From NCBI GenBank assembly GCA_014860665.1, contig JACZJI010000060.1:1-64000 (forward strand): DNA of 64,000 nucleotides, written 5' to 3'. This DNA comes from Bacteroidales bacterium. GTDB lineage: Bacteria; Bacteroidota; Bacteroidia; Bacteroidales; F082. The position numbers were made by a program, and so were the translations under genes. The notes below the pieces were generated by a model. That model saw only the letters and a program-made list of their open reading frames with translations. It was not told where the DNA came from and did no database searches. Shown in pieces: positions 38,696 through 48,057 of the stretch (within the stretch, counting starts at the first letter, position 1; every line of letters starts with the position of its first letter).

Positions 38696-40237
38696 ATGGA
38701 ACATTTCAGTTTGGCCTTATTAGATTGGTCCAGGGCTCAATTTGCTCTGACTGCAATGTATCACTGGTTGTTTGTCCCGCTTACTCTGGGAACCAGTTTT
38801 ATTATTGCTATAATGGAGACCATTTATGTAAGAACAGGTGAAGAGATTTGGAAAAAAATTACCAAATTCTGGATGACCCTGTTTGCCATTAATTTCGCAA
38901 TCGGTGTGGCCACCGGAATTATTCTTGAATTTGAGTTTGGAACTAACTGGTCCAATTATTCTTGGTTTGTAGGAGATATTTTCGGAGCTCCTCTTGCCGT
39001 GGAAGGCATCATGGCTTTCTTCATGGAAGCTACTTTTTTTGCCGTTATGTTTTTCGGATGGAACAAGGTAAGCAAAGGGTTTCACCTGACTTCCACCTGG
39101 ATGGTTGCTATTGGTTCCAATATTTCTGCGTTGTGGATTCTGGTAGCCAATTCTTGGATGCAAAATCCTGTAGGAATGCATTTTAATCCAATAACCGCCA
39201 GAAACGAAATGGCAAATTTCTGGGCCGTCTTGTTTTCACCAACAGCCATTAACAAATTCTTACACACAGTTTCTTCGGCTTATGTACTCTCAGCTATTTT
39301 CGTACTGGGAGTCAGCGCATGGTATCTGTTGAAAAACAGGAATGTTAAGCTCGCTAAAAGAAGTGCAGTAGTTGCCTCTACTTTTGGTTTGATTTCAATC
39401 CTGTTTACAATCCTTACCGGTGATGGATCGGCAAGGGAAGCCTACAGAGTACAACCTATGAAATTCGATTCTTTCGAAGGACTTTATTATGGAGCAAAGG
39501 CTGCGCCTTTGATCACTTTTGGTGTTTTTGACAGACACCGGCCCAGCCTCGAGAATCAGGAACCTAAAGTCTTCACCAGTAAATTTGAGGTTCCGAAACT
39601 CCTTTCCCTGATGGCGACTCTTGATCCGAATTCTTATATTCCCGGCATTGATGATTACATCAAGGGAAACAAAGCGATGGGAATTGTATCCTACAGCGAT
39701 CGGATAAAAATGGGACAAACCGCCCTTGCATCGCTCAAAACTTACCACGAGGCGCTCAAGGAAAAGAATGACAGCCTGGCTTCAACAAGCTTGAAAACTT
39801 TCCAGGACAATTATAAATATATGGGTTATGGGTATTTTAAAGATCCTTATAATTTGATACCAAACGTTCCGTTGATTTTTTACTCCTTCCATGTGATGGT
39901 AGGGTTGGGATTTTTGTTTGTGATTCTGTTTGTTCTTGGACTCATCTATTCCATGAAAGACAATTTACATACAAAACGCTGGTTTCTATATGCTGCGTTG
40001 TGGACGATACCATTTGCCTGGTTGGCTTCCGAAGCAGGATGGCTGGTGAATGAAATGGGCAGACAGCCCTGGGTGATCCAGGACCTGATGCCTACACAAG
40101 CTGCACTATCGAACATTAGTTCCACATCGGTAATGATCACGTTCTTTTTGTTCGGAGTGACATTTACAGTCCTTTTGATTGCAGAAATCAGGATTATGCT
40201 AAAACAGATTAAACAACTTAACGATGGAGGGCACTAA
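38696..40237 (+). CDS. cydA: Cytochrome bd quinol oxidase subunit I
   Basis: CydA carries hemes b558, b595 and d and oxidises quinol at the periplasmic Q-loop. The 513-residue protein begins with LDWSRAQFALTAMYHWLFVP, in which His is the heme b595 ligand. The conserved NEMGRQPWVIQDLMPTQAA segment lies near the C-terminus. GSAREAYRVQPMKFDSFEGL includes the quinol-binding region. The Q-loop (about 240-380) includes an extra stretch with FGVFDRHRPSLENQEPKVF. The enzyme has high oxygen affinity and does not pump protons. It lies between DUF4492 and cydB. Confidence 0.97.
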   Translation: MEHFSLALLDWSRAQFALTAMYHWLFVPLTLGTSFIIAIMETIYVRTGEEIWKKITKFWMTLFAINFAIGVATGIILEFEFGTNWSNYSWFVGDIFGAPLAVEGIMAFFMEATFFAVMFFGWNKVSKGFHLTSTWMVAIGSNISALWILVANSWMQNPVGMHFNPITARNEMANFWAVLFSPTAINKFLHTVSSAYVLSAIFVLGVSAWYLLKNRNVKLAKRSAVVASTFGLISILFTILTGDGSAREAYRVQPMKFDSFEGLYYGAKAAPLITFGVFDRHRPSLENQEPKVFTSKFEVPKLLSLMATLDPNSYIPGIDDYIKGNKAMGIVSYSDRIKMGQTALASLKTYHEALKEKNDSLASTSLKTFQDNYKYMGYGYFKDPYNLIPNVPLIFYSFHVMVGLGFLFVILFVLGLIYSMKDNLHTKRWFLYAALWTIPFAWLASEAGWLVNEMGRQPWVIQDLMPTQAALSNISSTSVMITFFLFGVTFTVLLIAEIRIMLKQIKQLNDGGH

Positions 40238-40239
40238 TC

Positions 40240-41397
40240 ATGTTTGGAAATTTATCACATCTCGCATTACAGGAATATTGGTGGGCCATCATTTCCTTAC
40301 TGGGTGGAATCCTGGTATTTATGTTTTTTGTTTTAGGTGGACAAACCCTGCTTCACAGAATCGGAAAAACTGATACGGAAGTAAAAATGCTGGTAAACTC
40401 GTTGGGAAGAAAGTGGGATATCACTTTCACAACGCTGGTAACCTTTGGTGGTGCCGCTTTTGCTTCGTTTCCGCTGTTCTATTCAACCAGTTTCGGTGGT
40501 GCTTACTGGGTATGGATTATCATTCTCTTTGCTTTTATTCTTCAAGCCGTTTCATACGAATACCGTTCAAAAGCAAACAACCTGCTGGGTACCAAAACTT
40601 TCGATATTTTCCTGTTCCTTAACGGACTTGTCGGAACTGTTTTTATAGGAACCGCTGTCGCTACTTTCTTCACGGGCTCTTTATTTTCCGTGAACAGCAT
40701 GCACCATTCTTTCTGGCAGTCCCCTTACGGAGGGCTGGAACTGGCACTGAATTTCGGACGTTATGCCACTTACATTAACCTGTCTTTAGGACTGGCCGTT
40801 TTCTTCCTTTCACGGATATTGGCCAGCATGTATTTCATGAATAATATCAGTGACGATACCCTTTTTGAAAGAAACCGTAAAGCCATTTTGAACAATACGA
40901 TTCCGTTTCTGGTTTTCTTCTTGTTTTTCCTTATCAACATCCTGGTTATAAACGGATTCAATTACGATCCGGTAACTATGGCTGTGAATCTGGAGCCTTT
41001 CAAATACTTGCAAAATCTGTTGGCGATGCCTGTGGTTCTCATCCTTTTGTTGTTGGGCGTAGTGCTCGTTTTGTGGGGAATTATCAGAGGCGTTTTCTTT
41101 GCCAAAAAATGTGGAAAAAGAGCCATCTGGTTTACCGGTACCGGGACCATCATAACAGTATTTTCACTGTTCCTGACTGTAGGATATCACCACACAGCTT
41201 TCTATCCGTCTACCTATGATCTGCAGAGTTCACTTACCATTCAGAATGCATCTTCAAGTAAATACACTTTAACAGCGATGTCATATGTTTCGTTAATGGT
41301 ACCTTTCGTAATAGCGTACATCTGGTACGTTTGGCATGCAATGAACAAAAAAAGCATCACTGCAAAAGAAATGGAAGAAGATCCACATGCTTATTAA
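40240..41397 (+). CDS. cydB: Cytochrome bd quinol oxidase subunit II
   Basis: CydB is the structural partner of CydA. The 385-residue protein has eight to nine helices and the N-terminal LQEYWWAIISLLGGILVFMF with the W-W-x2-I family pattern. It starts 2 bases after cydA, so the two are translationally linked. The C-terminal end MEEDPHAY is followed by a short gap and a microprotein gene. Confidence 0.95.
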   Translation: MFGNLSHLALQEYWWAIISLLGGILVFMFFVLGGQTLLHRIGKTDTEVKMLVNSLGRKWDITFTTLVTFGGAAFASFPLFYSTSFGGAYWVWIIILFAFILQAVSYEYRSKANNLLGTKTFDIFLFLNGLVGTVFIGTAVATFFTGSLFSVNSMHHSFWQSPYGGLELALNFGRYATYINLSLGLAVFFLSRILASMYFMNNISDDTLFERNRKAILNNTIPFLVFFLFFLINILVINGFNYDPVTMAVNLEPFKYLQNLLAMPVVLILLLLGVVLVLWGIIRGVFFAKKCGKRAIWFTGTGTIITVFSLFLTVGYHHTAFYPSTYDLQSSLTIQNASSSKYTLTAMSYVSLMVPFVIAYIWYVWHAMNKKSITAKEMEEDPHAY

Positions 41398-41424
41398 AAT
41401 TGTATTTCATTAAACTAAAAAGCT

Positions 41425-41541
41425 ATGTATACATCAGAAATTATATGGTTCTTAACCTGGCCCGTCCTGATCTGGTTTTCTTATAAGATGGTCAGAGTAG
41501 CTGTGAGAAAATTCGAAGAATCAGAAGGAAATTCTCAGTAG
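41425..41541 (+). CDS. CydX-like microprotein (candidate bd oxidase subunit)
   Basis: This 38-residue ORF starts 27 bases after cydB and reads MYTSEIIWFLTWPVLIWFSY then KMVRVAVRKFEESEGNSQ. It has one tryptophan-rich membrane helix, a cytosolic basic segment and an acidic end. CydX and CydS of other bacteria are of this size and position (after cydB) and stabilise the heme centres. I cannot show sequence homology, so the call rests on place, size and topology. Confidence 0.6.
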   Translation: MYTSEIIWFLTWPVLIWFSYKMVRVAVRKFEESEGNSQ

Positions 41542-41572
41542 GAACTTAAAACGATAATTGTTTCATGCTGTT

Positions 41573-41606
41573 GAAAAGGCTTTAATCTTTGTATTAGAGC
41601 CTTTTC
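41573..41606 (+). terminator. Hairpin after the cyd operon
   Basis: GAAAAGGCT (41573-41581) pairs with AGCCTTTTC (41598-41606) around a 16-base loop. The T-run sits in the arm, so it is a moderate candidate. The 190 bases beyond it, up to the SpoIIE-like gene, hold nothing recognisable. Confidence 0.5.
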
Positions 41607-41797
41607 ACTTCTGGCACCGCAGTCAAAGGATTCTGGAAATATTTCCTATATATCCGAACTAAAAAAATTAACACTACGCTGTACTGCATGATAGACCCAT
41701 CGATCTGTGACTTAAAAAAGATATGATAGATTAGACTCTGAATATTTTTAAAACATAGGCAAAAACACCACCTGTTTCTGAACTACCTTTTAAAGCA

Positions 41798-43552
41798 TTA
41801 AAGAAGGTTTACCACTACCAAGGTCAGGTCGTCGCTTTGCTCTTGTCCGAAAGTATATTTTTGGATATCTTTCAGCAGTTTGTCCCTAACCCCTTTGCTA
41901 TTCAGGCCTTGTAAATTCTGCACAATCCGGGCAACCCGCTCTGTTCCATAAAGAGCTTTTTGCTTATTTTCGGCCTCGCTCACCCCATCGCTGAACGCCA
42001 AAATAAAAGAACCTTTTTTTAGTTCGATTGTCTCATTTTTGTAACGCTGATCTTCAAAAACAGCTACCGGAGGGGCAAAAAAAGTAATCGGAGAATAAAC
42101 GGCGCCCTGAGTATTAATAATGAAAGGCGGATGCCCAGCCACTGAAAAAGTTAGATTTCCTGTTTTCAATTCCAATACACCTACGATCAGGGTGGCGAAC
42201 ATACCTGTAGTGGAGATCCGTGATAGTTTCAAATTCACTTTATCTAAGACGTAGGCCGGATCACACTTTTCTTCAATGGCATCATTGATGAGCATTTGCG
42301 AAGCCATCATAAACAGTGAGGACGGCACCCCTTTACCAGAAACATCTCCCACATAAAAGATAAGTTTTTCATTTTTCACCTCATACCCGTAGAAGTCACC
42401 TCCTACTTCCCTGGCCGGTAGCATAATGCCACTCAGGTTAAAACCCAGCTCATCCACATCACCTTTTTTGGGAAGGAACTGCCGCTGAATTCTGCTGGCC
42501 ATTACAAATTCATTTTTGATCCGTTCTTCACTTGCCACATTCTTTTTAAGCTGATCGGATATGATTAAAACCATGATTAGAATCAGAATAATATCGCCCA
42601 GCATAATGATCAGCAAGTAAACCTTCAACTGGTTGAGCGGCTTAAAAAGTACACTGTCCTTCAAAAAAATACCAATGGACCAGGAAGTTTGCTCGATGTA
42701 CATCGTATACAATGTATATTGTCCGTCTGGTAACTGAATACTATAGGTACCAGATTTACCTTGTTCCATATCAATGGCAGCTTTTTTCAGGGTATCGGAA
42801 TGAATATATTCGGCATATTTAAAAATATTTTGCCGAAGACTAAAATTCTTGTTGGGATGCGAAAGCAGGAAGCCGCTTTTGGATACGAGGAAAATGAATT
42901 CTCCTTTTTCATGCGATAGGTCCTGAATTTTTTGTGAAAGAGTATTCAGCTCCACATCGGCAGTAACCACACCTAGAAACCGCTTCTTGAGATTGAAAAT
43001 CGGATAAGAGTATGTACTCATGTATACATCACCTCCGCCTTTATCAAAATACGGCTCGCTCCAAACCGGTTTTAGTGTATTTTTTACTTCAGCATACCAG
43101 GGCTTTTGCACGTAATCATATTGTGGTGGCATGAGCCATTTCACTCTGATCGAATCTTGTGAATGATAGAAATATTTGCAGTATGTTTTTTTCAGTGGTC
43201 CGCCAGGATCAAGTGCTAGGGCAGATCCAAACAACGCCTGGTTCTGCTGGATATTTTGCCTCAGAAAAGGAAATATTTTGTTGTAATGGCTGGGATTGGC
43301 CGTAATCATATACGAAGCTTTCACCGTAAAACTGCTGGTTTTATCGAGAAAGCTTTCTACTTTTTTCAGGGTATTCATATTGATAAGTCGGGCCTGACGA
43401 GATTCGGACCGCATCAATTCGCGACTGACCATCTCCTGCACCAGATACAAGGTAACCAGAAACATGGGAATCGTAATCACCACAATGTAGAAAACGATCT
43501 TTTTCTGAATGTTATTGATGCTAAAGTGTAATCGTGATAACATTAAATTCAT
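41798..43552 (-). CDS. Cache-sensing PP2C phosphatase (RsbU/SpoIIE-like)
   Basis: This 584-residue membrane protein has helix 1 at 18-38, a periplasmic dCache sensor at about 45-300 (including PWYAEVKNTLKPVWSEPYFD), helix 2 at 311-332 and a PP2C-type SpoIIE domain at 345-584. The metal-binding aspartates are complete: D386 in GGDFYG, D403 in DVSGKG, FSDGVSEA and SDDLTL near the end. Such phosphatases remove phosphate from a STAS-domain antagonist, and a STAS gene lies two genes upstream in the operon. The periplasmic sensor suggests control by an external small molecule. It overlaps the ATPase gene before it by 32 bases. Confidence 0.9.
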   Translation of the reverse strand: MNLMLSRLHFSINNIQKKIVFYIVVITIPMFLVTLYLVQEMVSRELMRSESRQARLINMNTLKKVESFLDKTSSFTVKASYMITANPSHYNKIFPFLRQNIQQNQALFGSALALDPGGPLKKTYCKYFYHSQDSIRVKWLMPPQYDYVQKPWYAEVKNTLKPVWSEPYFDKGGGDVYMSTYSYPIFNLKKRFLGVVTADVELNTLSQKIQDLSHEKGEFIFLVSKSGFLLSHPNKNFSLRQNIFKYAEYIHSDTLKKAAIDMEQGKSGTYSIQLPDGQYTLYTMYIEQTSWSIGIFLKDSVLFKPLNQLKVYLLIIMLGDIILILIMVLIISDQLKKNVASEERIKNEFVMASRIQRQFLPKKGDVDELGFNLSGIMLPAREVGGDFYGYEVKNEKLIFYVGDVSGKGVPSSLFMMASQMLINDAIEEKCDPAYVLDKVNLKLSRISTTGMFATLIVGVLELKTGNLTFSVAGHPPFIINTQGAVYSPITFFAPPVAVFEDQRYKNETIELKKGSFILAFSDGVSEAENKQKALYGTERVARIVQNLQGLNSKGVRDKLLKDIQKYTFGQEQSDDLTLVVVNLL

Positions 43553-43895
43553 TATTAAGATCGTAAGAATATTCTATGTGGCTGGCCATCGTATTCACTA
43601 AAACCAATCCCAAACCACCGTACTGCATTTCCTCTACCGAACTTGATTTCACTTCCGGTGGTCTTGTTGGATTAAATTCCGGTCCCTGATAACTGATTTG
43701 AATCAACAGTTTTTCCCCTTTCAGGGATAAATCCAAAACATATTCAGTCGCCAGGGAATATTGAAAAAGATTCACTATCAATTCTTCACTGATCAGATTC
43801 ACTTTATAGCACAAACTCTCAGGAATCCTGTATTGTTCACAAAACTCCTTAATAACGACAAAAGCTTCTTCCAGTGAATGTAATTTCAGGTTCAT
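43521..43895 (-). CDS. RsbW-like HATPase (anti-sigma/serine kinase type)
   Basis: This 124-residue GHKL-fold protein resembles RsbW/SpoIIAB kinases that phosphorylate STAS antagonists. The N-box is NLISEELIVNLFQYS (E37, E38, N42) and the G2 box GGLGL (93-97) is intact. The G1 box, normally D-x-G, reads YQGPEF (Q70-G71), so the adenine-contacting Asp is missing. It may be a weak or altered kinase. It lies between the STAS and phosphatase genes with a 3-base gap and a 32-base overlap. Confidence 0.85.
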   Translation of the reverse strand: MNLKLHSLEEAFVVIKEFCEQYRIPESLCYKVNLISEELIVNLFQYSLATEYVLDLSLKGEKLLIQISYQGPEFNPTRPPEVKSSSVEEMQYGGLGLVLVNTMASHIEYSYDLNNEFNVITITL

Positions 43896-43898
43896 CTT

Positions 43899-44198
43899 TT
43901 ATTCTTTCAGCTTCAGAAATGTGAGAAATCCTGAAATCCTAAAGATTTCCATGACTCCTTCTTTGGCTCCGGTCAGAAAAATTTCCTGACCTGCAGCCTT
44001 AGCTGCTTTGGCACATTTCAGTATCACCTGTAGCCCCGCACTACTGATGTATTCCAGTTTACCTACATCCAGCATCACACTCTGATTCAACACATCCAAA
44101 TCAGGACTGATTTTTTCTGCTACCAAGGTAGCATTAGTTGCATCCAAACGATCAAAAAATTTAATGATTAACTGATCTTTTTTTTCAATTTCAACCAT
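43899..44198 (-). CDS. STAS-domain anti-sigma-factor antagonist
   Basis: This 99-residue single-domain protein follows the SpoIIAA/RsbV plan. The phosphorylation-site segment is GKLEYISSAGLQVIL, with Ser52 or Ser53 the likely acceptor. Together with the RsbW-like ATPase and PP2C phosphatase next to it, it makes a complete partner-switching set. Its start overlaps the LuxC-PaaK stop by one base, linking regulation to the enzyme genes. Confidence 0.92.
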   Translation of the reverse strand: MVEIEKKDQLIIKFFDRLDATNATLVAEKISPDLDVLNQSVMLDVGKLEYISSAGLQVILKCAKAAKAAGQEIFLTGAKEGVMEIFRISGFLTFLKLKE

Positions 44199-46900
44199 TA
44201 GTCCATTTTCCTTTCATCTTTAATGAGTGATATTTTACCTGTTTTTGGATTACGCAGAAGGGTGTTGGGAGCCACAATATTTACCTTCACGTCGTTTGCC
44301 AAACCATTTTCAACCATAATTGCCAACTCTTTCGATAGCTTCAAAATAGCTTCTCTTACTTCAGCCGCATTATCTTCAAAGGGATCCTCTTTGGCTTCTA
44401 CTACCACCATTAGGTTATCCTTATTATTCTCCAAATTTACAATCATTTGAAAATGGGAACTTAGATTTTCAAACGGATAAATAGCCGTAGAAATTACTTC
44501 AGGGGTAATATTGCCACCACCTATAATGACTATATCATCACTTCTACCCAGCAACTCCAAAACCCTCGTTTTCCGACCGCATTCGCATTCAGTATCAACC
44601 CATCGACAAAGGTCTCCTACTTCATAGCGAACAGTCGGCATGAGTATCCGCTGCAGGTTGGTGACCACCACTTTTCCTATTTCTCCCATTTTTACCGGTT
44701 CATCGGTATCCACATCCAGAATTTCCACATAATGCAAATCTTCGTGAACATGATGTAATGCTGTGCCTACCAAATGTTCACACTGATAACCGATGGCACC
44801 CGTATCATTGGTTGTATAACCTGTAGAAGCAATTTTCTGAACTCCCAGCACTTTTTTGAGGTATTCTCTGGATTCCTTGAAGAGATGTTCACCTCCCACG
44901 GACACTTTTTCAATCTTCAGATCTATTTTATGAACCTGAACATATTCGGCCAATGACAACAACACAGAAGGAATGGTAATAATTGCATTGGCTTTAAAAT
45001 TGATCAGGTTCTGGACAATGGTTTCCATGGGATGATTTCCTCCTATTGGAAGAATGGTAGCACCGGTGTGTTCCAGTGCCTGATTGAACGATACAAACGA
45101 GGCCCACATATTACCTGCAAACAATAAGTTGGCAACTCTGTCGTTTTCATCAAAAACAGAAAGTTTAAGCCCTTTACCCAGACGAACTGTATTAAAATGC
45201 TGCTCTTCCACAGTACGGTAAACGCTTTTGGGCGTACCTGTGGTTCCGCCACTGGAGAACACAAAACCACCTTTCATTTCACCGCATAACAGACCTTCAC
45301 CGGCTGGTGGTAGATATTTTTTATAATCTTCACCCTTCAAAAGTGGCAGTTTCCTGAACGATTCAAAATCTTCAAATGTTATGTCTTTGTATCGTTTGGA
45401 AAGCAATGGTGATTTTTCCCTCACGACATCTACTATATTTTTCATGCGAGCCAGCGTTACGGCATCCCGAACCTCATCAGGAAGATAATCGAAGGCATCC
45501 GTGTCCAAATTATATCTTTTCCACAACGATTCAACCGGCCAGTCCATTTCAAGATTGTTCCGACCCAGCGAAACCCAGCGAACAAGTTCGCTGATGCCCT
45601 TAGAGCCATCGTGCGGCGTGCCGTGTTTGCGCACCGCCATTTTCCCGATTTCCACAAACCGATCGGCTCCAACAAGCGCCAGTTGAGCCGATAATTCTTT
45701 AGCCCGCTCGTCATTAGCCAATATAGAAACCGTTTGGATGAACTGTCCCATGGGTTCCACAATTTTGATCACTTCGTCCAACGAATTTACAGGCTTTACA
45801 AAAATCGTCCTGTTGTGACAGGATATCTGAAATTCCGTATGGCTTTGGTATACCACCGTACTCAAACCGCTTTTCCCGAAATAATAATCGTCTTCGCCAG
45901 TAGCTTTGTTGATCCTCGCCATTTCTCGCACCTTAGTGATCTCAACCGCTTCGTCTTCATAAACAGTGCCTTGAGGAATTTCATCGGACCATCTGTCCAA
46001 TGCCTTGCCGATTTCCTGCATCAGTTCGCGTGCCTGTTTTTCTCCTTCCACATACACAGTATGTGGCGAAGAACATGCCGATTGCTCCCACATAATGGCA
46101 TCTCGGGCGATAAGTTTCGCCGTTTCCTTCAGGCCTTTTTTCTGTAGTTCGTCTTTGTCCACCATTACGAAACTGTATTTCGGACCGTATTCGATGAGCT
46201 TACAATGTAATCCTAGATTTTTCCGGTAAGACCGGATTGTATCAGCCCCACCGTAAGCTACAATGGCATCACATTCCTGTTTCAGGATGTTTTCAATCTC
46301 CTCGGTTCCGCCTTTCCAGTTGATGAGCGCCATAGCTTTGTGCAAAACACCTGTATCATCAAAATCACGGAGACTTTTGGCAAACAGCACAGGAAAAACC
46401 GGATCTACCGTGGACATTTTCATGATGTTCACATTCTTGCTTACCAGTCCCTGAATGAGGCTGTCCACGCCACCTACAAAGACATTTCCTGCTGAAACAT
46501 GCGTAACCACACCTAACGGTTCGGTTTTGATGTAGCCTCTGAAATCGCGGCTGTAAGTCCAGGTGTTCAAATAATCCTTATTGCCCAAATCAGAGTTCAG
46601 TCTGGTGATCATTCCGTCACGGCTCAACAGCGAACACATGGTTTTGATGCCTTCCACGATCATGGCCTGACTGAAGCCAATGCGATCTGGCAGAAATTCC
46701 AGAGCCGCCTTCCGGTAACTGTATTCCGGGTTCTGCCAGGCGTTGGACACTTTTTCAAAGACATCCAGAATGCGGTCAACTCTCAACCGCGCCACTTCTT
46801 TCTTTAATGCTTTAGCCTGTTGAACAATGATTCTGACTTGTTCTTCTGAAACTTTATCTGTGATTTGAATTTCTCCAAAAACATAAAATTCGGTATTCAT
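44198..46900 (-). CDS. LuxC-type acyl reductase fused to a PaaK-like adenylation domain
   Basis: This 900-residue fusion has two enzyme parts. Residues 1-450 are a LuxC-type (PF05893) NADPH-dependent acyl reductase of the aldehyde-dehydrogenase fold. The catalytic nucleophile is C276 in WEQSACSSPH. Residues about 465-900 are a phenylacetate-CoA-ligase-like adenylation domain with an intact P-loop SSGGTTGTPK (549-558), RYEVGDLCRW, a CECG zinc-type pair, GRSDD and a C-terminal NPKTGKISLIK lysine. One chain could activate a carboxylic acid and reduce it to an aldehyde, like a carboxylic acid reductase but without a carrier domain. LuxC normally works with separate LuxE. Substrate is unknown. Confidence 0.88.
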   Translation of the reverse strand: MNTEFYVFGEIQITDKVSEEQVRIIVQQAKALKKEVARLRVDRILDVFEKVSNAWQNPEYSYRKAALEFLPDRIGFSQAMIVEGIKTMCSLLSRDGMITRLNSDLGNKDYLNTWTYSRDFRGYIKTEPLGVVTHVSAGNVFVGGVDSLIQGLVSKNVNIMKMSTVDPVFPVLFAKSLRDFDDTGVLHKAMALINWKGGTEEIENILKQECDAIVAYGGADTIRSYRKNLGLHCKLIEYGPKYSFVMVDKDELQKKGLKETAKLIARDAIMWEQSACSSPHTVYVEGEKQARELMQEIGKALDRWSDEIPQGTVYEDEAVEITKVREMARINKATGEDDYYFGKSGLSTVVYQSHTEFQISCHNRTIFVKPVNSLDEVIKIVEPMGQFIQTVSILANDERAKELSAQLALVGADRFVEIGKMAVRKHGTPHDGSKGISELVRWVSLGRNNLEMDWPVESLWKRYNLDTDAFDYLPDEVRDAVTLARMKNIVDVVREKSPLLSKRYKDITFEDFESFRKLPLLKGEDYKKYLPPAGEGLLCGEMKGGFVFSSGGTTGTPKSVYRTVEEQHFNTVRLGKGLKLSVFDENDRVANLLFAGNMWASFVSFNQALEHTGATILPIGGNHPMETIVQNLINFKANAIITIPSVLLSLAEYVQVHKIDLKIEKVSVGGEHLFKESREYLKKVLGVQKIASTGYTTNDTGAIGYQCEHLVGTALHHVHEDLHYVEILDVDTDEPVKMGEIGKVVVTNLQRILMPTVRYEVGDLCRWVDTECECGRKTRVLELLGRSDDIVIIGGGNITPEVISTAIYPFENLSSHFQMIVNLENNKDNLMVVVEAKEDPFEDNAAEVREAILKLSKELAIMVENGLANDVKVNIVAPNTLLRNPKTGKISLIKDERKMD

Positions 46901-46920
46901 TTTTGCTCCTTTTTAAATTT

Positions 46921-48057
46921 TTATTCAGCTACTGCATTCTGATGTGTTGCTTTTAATAATTCCGTTGCCGTAATGGCGCAGCCCTCGTGTTTCTTGAGTC
47001 CGGCCCGTCCCATCAGCTCAATGTACTGTCCGGTTCTCCCGCAAGCACAACGGGAGTGGATGATGGCATAGTCGGTGGAAAGGATTGACAACGCCGGTTG
47101 CGCATAATTGTACGGTGAAATTACCTGTAGCAATCCTTTTTCGCCTTCCGAAAGCACTTCCATAGTGCCGGGTTTCCTTACAAAGGCTTTGGAATAAACA
47201 GGCACATGAAAATGATGATATTCGCAGGTAATGTACGGTACCCCGTGTTCCACAAAGCCATACACATCACGGATGCGACTTTCATGAATACCCAGATGCC
47301 TGTCGATCAGTTCGGCAAATTCATCAAAAGGAATAGATTTATTCTCAGCCGATTTCCAGCCACCGGCAATGATTACCAGACTGTCAGCAGAAAACTTAAG
47401 CCGGATATCGTTGGCTTTCATATACAAAAGCGTGTCGTAAATAAAAGCCGGAAATCCGATAATTCTTAACGGGATGTTATCGTTTTGAAAGTCGGTAAAC
47501 ATATCCACACACAGCTTTTCGTTGAAATACGCCTTTCCGTTTTCGTCGGCATCAATGGCAAAAACTTTTTTGTTTTCCGGGGCAAACGTGGAATACATCT
47601 GGTGCGCATAAGCAGCTCCTTTCCCCTCTGAAACCCTGGGTGAATAAGCAAAAATGAGGTAGTTCACCTTTTGATCCGTTTCCAGCCCGTAGCTGTCCAT
47701 GATCTTTTCACGCATCTGCGTTTGCCGGTCTTTGGAACCCTTGTCCCACGAAATATGACTTTTCTGTCCACTGGTGCCGCTGGAAGTAAACGTGGAAACA
47801 ATTTCAGACTTGTCTACCGAAAGAAAATCGTACCATTTGAAAGCATCCACAAGGAAGTGCGGAATATAAACCACATCCTCCACGGTTTTCACACTTTCAA
47901 TATTAAACCCTTCATCATCGCACAGGTTTTTATAAACTTTATTGTGCTGATAATGGAAGGCAAAGGCTTCTTTCACCGCAGCAAGAAACAGATCATCTGC
48001 TTCTTTGGTGTGGTTCAAAGCGTCTTTCAATTCAAAAAGTTCATCTAGGTATTTCAT
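46921..48057 (-). CDS. LuxE-like acyl-protein synthetase
   Basis: The 378-residue protein (V. harveyi LuxE is also 378) belongs to the LuxE/PaaK adenylating family. The P-loop is TSSGTSGQKS (91-100), followed by YGFVEHGVPY and a CACGRTGQY segment. C360 in KKHEGCAIT sits close to LuxE C364, the acyl-accepting residue in Vibrio, so it is a good acyl-cysteine candidate. In LuxCE systems this protein loads a fatty acid and hands it to LuxC for reduction. It lies between a PaaK-like gene (4-base overlap) and the LuxC fusion gene. Confidence 0.88.
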   Translation of the reverse strand: MKYLDELFELKDALNHTKEADDLFLAAVKEAFAFHYQHNKVYKNLCDDEGFNIESVKTVEDVVYIPHFLVDAFKWYDFLSVDKSEIVSTFTSSGTSGQKSHISWDKGSKDRQTQMREKIMDSYGLETDQKVNYLIFAYSPRVSEGKGAAYAHQMYSTFAPENKKVFAIDADENGKAYFNEKLCVDMFTDFQNDNIPLRIIGFPAFIYDTLLYMKANDIRLKFSADSLVIIAGGWKSAENKSIPFDEFAELIDRHLGIHESRIRDVYGFVEHGVPYITCEYHHFHVPVYSKAFVRKPGTMEVLSEGEKGLLQVISPYNYAQPALSILSTDYAIIHSRCACGRTGQYIELMGRAGLKKHEGCAITATELLKATHQNAVAE

